IMG/VR virus record: IMGVR_UViG_3300043399_000328
Location: 1-25,477 of that record
Direction: 5' to 3' (one strand)
DNA: 25,477 bases
Source: a virus
Part shown: positions 21,935 through 25,477 of the stretch, piece after piece
Numbering within the stretch: position 1 is the stretch's first letter
How the letters are laid out: each line of letters starts with the position of its first letter
Program-made: the position numbers and the translations under genes
Notes under the pieces: model-generated
What the model was told of the DNA's origin: nothing
Databases searched by the model: none
The model's input: only the letters and a program-made list of their open reading frames with translations

Positions 21935-22356
21935 TGAAGCGAACGAAAGCAGAAAAGGATACAAAGGGGTCTAACACATCTCCCCTGTTCATGTACCTAG
22001 ACTCAATAACCTACAGCAAAAAGGATCTAATGGGATCTGAATGCTCTGAGAAAGATTATGTCCCATTCATTATCAATAAAGGTTTATCCCTTTATGAAGA
22101 TACAATCTATTATGCGAATCTAATGAACATACACAATAATGCATCAAAGAGGATGCATTATGATTTCTATCTTAATTCTATCAGACAACGTAAACGATAT
22201 TCTAAATGGCCTAAGTTCGAACCCACTGAAAACTATAGGATAATTTCAGAATATTATAAATATAATCACGAAAGAACATTAGAAGCATTAAAAATTCTTT
22301 CTGAAGAACAAATTGATGAAATTAAGAAAAAATTAGAAAAAGGTGGGATTAAATGA
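21934..22356 (+). CDS. 62: Clamp loader small subunit (T4 gp62 homologue)
   Basis: gp62 is the single non-ATPase subunit of the T4-type clamp loader. The 140-residue protein is shorter than T4 gp62 (187), which is usual in environmental T4-like phages. It shows YLDSITYSKKDLMG, a KDYVPFIINKGLSLYEDTIYY segment (residues about 40-60, in parts), and DFYLNSIRQRKRYSKWPK, comparable to T4's AVPRGKRYGKWAK. The start overlaps gene 44 and the stop overlaps regA by ATGA, the T4 order 44-62-regA. Primary similarity to T4 is low, so synteny and the RKRYSKW motif carry the call. An internal TATAAATA (22255-22262) is probably coincidental. Confidence 0.88.
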   Translation: MKRTKAEKDTKGSNTSPLFMYLDSITYSKKDLMGSECSEKDYVPFIINKGLSLYEDTIYYANLMNIHNNASKRMHYDFYLNSIRQRKRYSKWPKFEPTENYRIISEYYKYNHERTLEALKILSEEQIDEIKKKLEKGGIK

Positions 22357-22748
22357 CTACATTAGAATCGCTTATTGAAGTGAAGATTGGAGAGCAAGAA
22401 GATTTCCTAAAGATCAAGGAAACATTAACTCGTGTTGGTGTTGCATCTCGAAAAGAAAAGAAACTATATCAATCTTGCCATATTTTACACAAGCAAGGTA
22501 AGTACTATATCGTACACTTTAAGGAAATGTTTTTACTTGACGGCAAGACAGCAGACATTTCAAAGGAAGATATTTCGAGAAGAAATAGGATTGCACTTCT
22601 TTTGGAGGATTGGGGCTTGCTAAAGATTATTGAAAAGAGTAAAATTGAAAATGATTTAGCTCCTATGTCACACGTTAAGATAATTAACCACAAGGAGAAA
22701 TCTGAATGGCAACTTGTGACAAAGTACAACATCGGGAAAAGAAAATAA
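22353..22748 (+). CDS. regA: RegA-type translational repressor
   Basis: RegA binds the start regions of many early phage mRNAs and blocks ribosome access. The 131-residue protein (T4: 122) is very close to T4 RegA: EDFLKIKETLTRVGVA, LYQSCHILHKQGKYYIVHFKEM (residues about 38-60, given in parts) and LLEDWGLLKI, then SEWQLVTKYNIGKRK at the end. It is the last gene of the replication block, coupled to gene 62 by ATGA, followed within 26 bases by a terminator. Likely targets include its own start and those of the clamp genes and the minus-strand early genes. Confidence 0.97.
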   Translation: MTTLESLIEVKIGEQEDFLKIKETLTRVGVASRKEKKLYQSCHILHKQGKYYIVHFKEMFLLDGKTADISKEDISRRNRIALLLEDWGLLKIIEKSKIENDLAPMSHVKIINHKEKSEWQLVTKYNIGKRK

Positions 22749-22773
22749 ATACCGATGATACAACTACAATTAT

Positions 22774-22813
22774 AGAGGTCCGGAGTCCATGTGACTCTGA
22801 GGCCTCTTTTTTT
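22774..22813 (+). terminator. Terminator after regA
   Basis: AGAGG/CCTCT plus T-G and C-G pairs form the base, a small internal loop follows, and GAGTC/GACTC with a five-base loop forms the tip. Seven T residues follow directly. It ends the long plus-strand block from uvsY or later through regA. Confidence 0.88.
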
Positions 22814-22856
22814 AGATGTGAGTATTGTAACTGTTGGAAAAATTGGAGAATTTGGA

Positions 22857-23054
22857 ATGAGCAATCAAAAGACATATCAGAAGATTGAAACAATTGTTGA
22901 GTGCATAGATGATATGATGCATCTGTCTGAAAAGATGTATGAAGAACGTCTGCATTCAAATTACAGGCAATATTATCAATACAAAGATCAATATGAACAA
23001 AAAAAAGAGCTCATGAAAAGAGCTCTTTGTGAAATTATTTTAAAGGTTGAATGA
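22857..23054 (+). CDS. 65-residue charged helical protein
   Basis: ATG at 22857 has GGAG at 22845-22848. The protein is hydrophilic, rich in Tyr, Lys, Glu and Gln, and probably a single helical hairpin or coiled coil (NYRQYYQYKDQYEQKKELMKR). I do not recognise a family. It lies between the regA terminator and the convergent minus-strand genes, and its 3' part contains the hairpin that probably ends minus-strand transcription. No clear promoter is visible between the terminator and the gene, so it may rely on read-through. Coding status is supported by the ribosome site and the length of the open frame only. Confidence 0.55.
   Translation: MSNQKTYQKIETIVECIDDMMHLSEKMYEERLHSNYRQYYQYKDQYEQKKELMKRALCEIILKVE
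22999..23028 (-). terminator. Minus-strand terminator inside the convergent small gene
   Basis: AAAGAGCTC (23004-23012) pairs with GAGCTCTTT (23020-23028) around a seven-base loop. Read on the minus strand, the hairpin is followed by a run of T residues (complement of the A run at 22999-23006), so it would stop transcripts of the minus-strand genes 28 bases past the last stop codon. On the plus strand the following T run is poor, so the activity is mainly for the minus strand. Confidence 0.8.
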
Positions 23055-23055
23055 A

Positions 23056-23319
23056 TTACTTTGCATATTCACGCAAATATTCTTTTGCCTCTTCCTTGGT
23101 CATCATCTCGCCCGTCCAATCGTTCTGAATTGTACCATCCAACTGATCAATTAACTTACAGAGGATTTCGACACGTTCTACAGTTGGACGATCCATCATA
23201 GCAGAAACAGGCAGGTTCTCCATATAGTAATCCTTCATGAGAGCTACAGAAGATTCTGATAGGTTATCCCAACCCTTGACTGTACCCCACTTTAGTAAAA
23301 GATATTCTTTGCTCATCAT
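23056..23319 (-). CDS. Small early protein of unknown function
   Basis: This 87-residue protein begins SKEYLLLKWGTVKGWDNLSE and ends with an acidic helical TKEEAKEYLREYAK. I recall the KWGT.KGW pattern from other phage early proteins, with no function. It is soluble and helical, with no Cys cluster. The ATG at 23319 overlaps the upstream zinc-ribbon gene stop by ATGA, and AAGG lies just upstream. It is the last gene of the minus-strand unit, followed by the terminator at 22999-23028. Confidence 0.7.
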   Translation of the reverse strand: MMSKEYLLLKWGTVKGWDNLSESSVALMKDYYMENLPVSAMMDRPTVERVEILCKLIDQLDGTIQNDWTGEMMTKEEAKEYLREYAK

Positions 23320-23513
23320 ATCACCTTCAATCTAGTCTTACCACACTTAGGACATTCGACATAAACCTTTGCTGGATAAGAAACCAATACGACATTAGGC
23401 TGAGGTAGGATCATTTCCGTACCACAGTCGTCGCACTTAACTCCGGCAGAACAAACCTTTGGTTCTGCATTAATCTTATAGATGTATTCGTTATGCTCTT
23501 CAAGAGTCTTCAT
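23316..23513 (-). CDS. Small zinc-ribbon protein
   Basis: From ATG 23513 the protein is 65 residues (MKTLEEHNEYIYKIN...) and has two Cys pairs, CDDCG and CPKCG, forming a typical zinc ribbon, with an extra upstream Cys (PKVCSAG). Such small ribbons bind nucleic acid or proteins; the target here is unknown. The start forms a TGATG junction with the upstream gene, and GAGGAA precedes it. A longer frame to 23555 exists but would overlap the upstream coding sequence, so I reject it. Its stop overlaps the next gene. Confidence 0.75.
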   Translation of the reverse strand: MKTLEEHNEYIYKINAEPKVCSAGVKCDDCGTEMILPQPNVVLVSYPAKVYVECPKCGKTRLKVI

Positions 23514-23701
23514 CACTTCCTCAAACACATTGGAATGCTTCTTGTAGGTATCCAAGATCCACCAGTGTTAACACACTCAGATTGGGCCTTATAGTACAGC
23601 TCATCATGATAACGGTTATAAACAAAAATAAGTGCAAAACAAATCAAAAACGTGACTGCGGCCAAACTCCAAAAACAAATCCAATACGTATTATCACTCA
23701 T
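23513..23701 (-). CDS. Small single-pass membrane protein
   Basis: This 62-residue protein has one clear membrane segment near the N-terminus (about residues 6-28, WICFWSLAAVTFLICFALIFVY) followed by a polar tail with two Cys (ECVNTGGSW, PMCLRK) that could form a disulfide. The short N-terminus suggests insertion in the inner membrane, orientation uncertain. ATG 23701 overlaps the upstream stop in TGATG, with AGGTGA as ribosome site. An in-frame GTG lies one codon earlier. I know no family for it. A role in membrane remodelling or exclusion is possible but unproven. Confidence 0.65.
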   Translation of the reverse strand: MSDNTYWICFWSLAAVTFLICFALIFVYNRYHDELYYKAQSECVNTGGSWIPTRSIPMCLRK

Positions 23702-23880
23702 CACTTCACCTTTTCGTTGAAGCCGGCCACAATCTCGCCTACAATCCGCCCAAGTGAAGCAGGATCAATTGCAGCATAATAAGCTGCATATCCCATTACA
23801 GCCCATGTTGCTAAGACCATAATGATAAGAGTGGTCGTAAACACGTCACTCGCAAACCATGGAGTTTTTTGCTTGTACAT
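23701..23880 (-). CDS. Small single-pass membrane protein
   Basis: This 59-residue protein has one hydrophobic helix (about residues 14-38, VFTTTLIIMVLATWAVMGYAAYY) and a short amphipathic C-terminal helix (IVGEIVAGFNEKVK). The start at ATG 23880 lies in the sequence AGGTGAAGTGATG, where ribosome site, upstream stop and start are merged; the next gene downstream has the same 12-13 base junction. I recognise no family. It and its neighbour (23513-23701) form a pair of early membrane proteins. Confidence 0.65.
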   Translation of the reverse strand: MYKQKTPWFASDVFTTTLIIMVLATWAVMGYAAYYAAIDPASLGRIVGEIVAGFNEKVK

Positions 23881-24224
23881 CACTTCACCTCATCCAAACG
23901 ATACGCTGCACGCACCAAGAATCCCTTAGAGTCAGACAACTCCACGTTAAAGTCTTCGTTTTCAGCCACAGCGTCCACGAAGGCATCTACTGCCCGATTA
24001 AACGTGCGAAACGTTTCGCTAAAGACAAAATCATTATTAGCATTGAACACTTCTAGAGTAAATGCCATATGTTCCTTTTCCTCTTCATCTTCGCACATCC
24101 AACCTAACCCACCACACCTCATACAAATCTCACTATAAGGTGCAACACCATCGCCTTCACACATCGCACACTCGAACTGAATCTTGCCAACTCTGCCGTA
24201 TGCATCTTGAAAAAACTCAGTCAT
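23880..24224 (-). CDS. Small protein with DnaJ-like zinc-finger motif
   Basis: From ATG 24224 (AGGG six bases upstream) the protein is 114 residues. The N-terminal part has CAMCEGDG and CMRCGGLGW, two CxxCxGxG repeats like the DnaJ/HSP40 zinc-finger motif, so a zinc site is likely. An acidic linker (CEDEEEKEH) leads to a C-terminal domain starting MAFTLEVFNANNDFVF, which has its own AAGGA five bases before that Met and might also be made separately. The function is unknown. An in-frame TTG at 24230 is less likely. Confidence 0.7.
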   Translation of the reverse strand: MTEFFQDAYGRVGKIQFECAMCEGDGVAPYSEICMRCGGLGWMCEDEEEKEHMAFTLEVFNANNDFVFSETFRTFNRAVDAFVDAVAENEDFNVELSDSKGFLVRAAYRLDEVK

Positions 24225-24226
24225 AG

Positions 24227-24325
24227 TCAACCCTTAGATAGAACTATATAGGCGATTGTAAAGAAACCGAGCATGATACATATGCCCATCACATATAGTG
24301 TAACTTGCAATTGATATAATGTCAA
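24227..24325 (-). CDS. Possible 32-residue membrane micropeptide
   Basis: A TTG at 24325 overlaps the upstream stop (TTGA) and opens 32 codons ending in TGA at 24227, three bases before the next gene start. The product is almost all membrane segment (LYVMGICIMLGFFTIAYIVL). It fills the only gap in a run of overlapping genes, and the two flanking genes are spaced as though it were translated. Against it are the TTG start and a weak ribosome site (AAGAAG). Confidence 0.4.
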   Translation of the reverse strand: MTLYQLQVTLYVMGICIMLGFFTIAYIVLSKG

Positions 24326-24528
24326 CTTCTTGTCTTCTTTCGAATTTCTTGTGAGTTAAACATTGTCAGTTTACCATCAATCGCCTTATATGAATCGACG
24401 TACTTGAAGTAACCATCAGAGTACTCAACCTGCAAAGCGCCATGCTCATACGTTACTGTAGCATTAGGAAACCTCTTCTCAAGAATTTCCTTACAGCGGA
24501 GAATATTGAATATTGCGTTGCTTGACAT
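24322..24528 (-). CDS. Small early protein of unknown function
   Basis: This 68-residue protein has an N-terminal helix (FNILRCKEILEKRFP), a beta-like segment (ATVTYEHGALQVEYSDGYFKYV) and a basic C-terminus (EIRKKTRS). I do not recognise it. GAGGG precedes the ATG at a good distance. It is the first gene after the early-type promoter at 24553-24581 and heads a minus-strand operon running to 23056. Confidence 0.68.
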   Translation of the reverse strand: MSSNAIFNILRCKEILEKRFPNATVTYEHGALQVEYSDGYFKYVDSYKAIDGKLTMFNSQEIRKKTRS

Positions 24529-24552
24529 TAATTAGCCCTCCATCATGTTTCT

Positions 24553-24581
24553 ATATTATCAAAAAGAAATCATGTTGTCAA
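24553..24581 (-). promoter_or_regulatory. Early-type sigma-70 promoter (copy 1)
   Basis: On the minus strand TTGACA (24581-24576) is followed by 17 bases and TAATAT (24558-24553), preceded by TG at the extended -10 position. The -35 box contains the stop codon of the upstream gene. It closely resembles the promoter at 25342-25370, including the spacer and a shared ACATGATGG at the transcript start. Confidence 0.82.
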
Positions 24582-24775
24582 ATTAAACTTTCATCACCAC
24601 GTCGAACGAGTTCCTCATAGATCAACGTCTTTGATTGTTTGAAAACGGGATCTGACATATACACTTCATTCTTCTTAAATTCAGCCGTATCCAAAAACTC
24701 ATAAGCAGAAATCAATGCGGCTGTAGAATAAAATCGCAGCTTAAACTTTCTATACTGTCTAATAAACATATTCAT
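24578..24775 (-). CDS. Small basic early protein of unknown function
   Basis: This 65-residue protein is basic and aromatic at the N-terminus (FIRQYRKFKLRFYS) and acidic at the C-terminus (LIYEELVRRGDESLI). It is predicted helical, with no membrane helix and no Cys cluster. AAGGA lies seven bases before the ATG at 24775. Its TGA stop is part of the -35 box of the promoter for the next unit. I recognise no family; a host- or polymerase-binding role would be typical of such early proteins but is not shown. Confidence 0.62.
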   Translation of the reverse strand: MNMFIRQYRKFKLRFYSTAALISAYEFLDTAEFKKNEVYMSDPVFKQSKTLIYEELVRRGDESLI

Positions 24776-24790
24776 TTCATATTCCTTAGA

Positions 24791-25072
24791 TTAGTCTGCA
24801 AACTTATGATGTTTTGTTATGTTCCACTTTTCAATAGTCCATCCATTTTCTGTTTCATCAACGATAACGTGTGCAACAGATCCCTTGACGTATGCATAAC
24901 GTGTTTCACCGTTGAATCCAACAAAGATCATATGTGGAAAGACGACATTACGTCCACCATGTGCCAATGGTGACAGAATCATTTGATCGGCATTCGTATA
25001 ATCAAACAACTTGCCATGAGTCATTTCAGTGAAGTAACCAATGGTCTTGACATTATTTGCAGCAAGTCCCAT
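24791..25072 (-). CDS. Small early protein of unknown function
   Basis: This 93-residue protein begins MGLAANNVKTIGYFTE and seems mostly beta-structured (VVFPHMIFVGFNGETRYAYV and VAHVIVDETENGWTIEKWNI), with a His-rich end. AAGGAG, which lies within the end of the upstream gene, is well placed for ATG 25072. It lies in the first minus-strand unit of the window between two unknown genes. I do not recognise a family. Confidence 0.7.
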   Translation of the reverse strand: MGLAANNVKTIGYFTEMTHGKLFDYTNADQMILSPLAHGGRNVVFPHMIFVGFNGETRYAYVKGSVAHVIVDETENGWTIEKWNITKHHKFAD

Positions 25073-25074
25073 GA

Positions 25075-25311
25075 TTATATCTCCTTATTTGCATCACGGA
25101 AGGTAACAACAAACTTCATCATCTTGAGATATGATTCTGTTCCACAGAGACGATCACGAACTTGTTTGTTATTGACTGTATGTTCAATTAGTAACCATGG
25201 AATCAGTTCACCTTTGCCATTACGATCAAGGCACATAGAAACGATTTCGCCTCGAATAGTACCTGCATGACATTCCCAGCGAACACGATCACCAATCATG
25301 ATATTGTTCAT
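25075..25311 (-). CDS. Small early protein, SH3-like pattern
   Basis: I start at ATG 25311 because GGAG lies six bases upstream; several in-frame ATG codons before it (from 25335) fall in a repetitive ATG-rich leader. The 78-residue product has IGDRVRWECHAGTIRGEIVSM, then LIPWLLIEHTVNN, and ends KFVVTFRDANKEI. The GDRVRW...G.I.GEIV pattern is like small SH3/KOW-type barrels. No function is assigned. It is the first gene after the promoter at 25342-25370. Confidence 0.65.
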   Translation of the reverse strand: MNNIMIGDRVRWECHAGTIRGEIVSMCLDRNGKGELIPWLLIEHTVNNKQVRDRLCGTESYLKMMKFVVTFRDANKEI

Positions 25312-25341
25312 CATCATCTCCATCATCACCATCATGTCTGT

Positions 25342-25370
25342 ATATTATCAAAACAAAATCACATTGTCAA
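25342..25370 (-). promoter_or_regulatory. Early-type sigma-70 promoter (copy 2)
   Basis: On the minus strand TTGACA (25370-25365), 17 bases, then TAATAT (25347-25342) with TG at the extended -10 position. The -35 box includes the stop codon of the partial gene upstream. It drives the genes from 25311 downwards and is nearly identical in plan to the promoter at 24553-24581. Confidence 0.82.
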
Positions 25371-25477
25371 ACCTTAGTTGATTTCGCAGACCAGCCCGAC
25401 AATTCATTGTTCATATTAACACCTGGTGTCATATTTCTATTACGTAAATATTCTGCAATCGCCTCACGTATAATAGC
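25367..25477 (-). CDS. 3' end of a minus-strand gene, partial
   Basis: An open frame enters from the right edge and encodes 36 residues ending in SGWSAKSTKV before TGA at 25367. The visible part has a helix (REAIAEYLRNRN), suggesting a small soluble protein. The start lies outside the window, and I do not recognise the fragment. Coding status is supported by the operon direction and by the stop lying in the next promoter, as at two other promoters here. Confidence 0.5.
   Translation of the reverse strand, partial: AIIREAIAEYLRNRNMTPGVNMNNELSGWSAKSTKV

Noticed and set aside
22255-22262. TATAAATA inside gene 62
   Set aside because: It is in coding sequence and about 90 bases before regA, an early gene; chance occurrence in AT-rich DNA is likely.
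1-25477. Search for tRNA genes and CRISPR arrays
   Set aside because: No cloverleaf-like conserved T-loop sequence and no regularly spaced direct repeats were noticed by eye.

Overview
The window is about 25.5 kb of an AT-rich tailed-phage genome of the T4-like (Straboviridae/Kyanoviridae-type myovirus) kind. The evidence is a set of T4 hallmark genes in T4-like blocks: uvsY-uvsW, the late sigma factor gene 55, recombination nuclease genes 47 and 46, and the replication block 45-44-62-regA. Exact T4-type late promoters (TATAAATA) and tightly overlapping ATGA/TGATG gene junctions agree. The accessory genes (peptide deformylase, MazG-like, DUF3310, Sm-like, SLOG, glycosyltransferase) resemble those of environmental T4-like phages rather than T4 itself. 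The host cannot be named from the sequence.

Layout. 1-1217: a terminator, a GIY-YIG homing endonuclease gene, a second terminator fused to a late promoter, and a tail-tube-like structural gene. 1214-4316: a consensus sigma-70 promoter, then uvsY, uvsW, an Sm-like gene, gene 55 and a small gene. 4313-7819: an HNH homing endonuclease gene inserted at the start of gene 47, which carries an apparent frameshift, followed by gene 46. 7816-9525: small metabolic and unknown genes, including def. 9491-10247: an antisense GIY-YIG homing gene that displaced the original end of its neighbour. 10240-11101: dCMP deaminase and MazG-like nucleotide enzymes. 11133-18995: a 7-deazaguanine block of queD, queE, (EDxHD-type homing gene), YkgJ-like, folE, dpdA-like, queF, queC, a free-standing class II glutaminase, and a GIY-YIG protein. 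19005-22748: DUF3310, glycosyltransferase, clamp, clamp loader and regA. A terminator and a small gene follow. 23056-25477 is on the minus strand and holds small early-type genes in at least two transcription units with near-identical promoters.

How it works together. FolE, QueD, QueE and QueC would convert GTP to preQ0. QueF would reduce preQ0 to preQ1, and/or the glutaminase with QueC could feed an amidated product. The DpdA-like transglycosylase would put the base into phage DNA, presumably to evade restriction nucleases. DpdA and the GIY-YIG protein at the end of the block share a C-terminal LDGLF sequence that looks like a sliding-clamp tail, and the clamp is encoded just downstream. This suggests modification coupled to replication or late transcription.

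The most notable structures are: two homing genes that each leave a displaced remnant of the neighbour's original end while the neighbour keeps a substitute end; a long hairpin with a late promoter in its loop in front of a third homing gene; the gene 47 frameshift; and the split glutaminase/QueC pair together with QueF.
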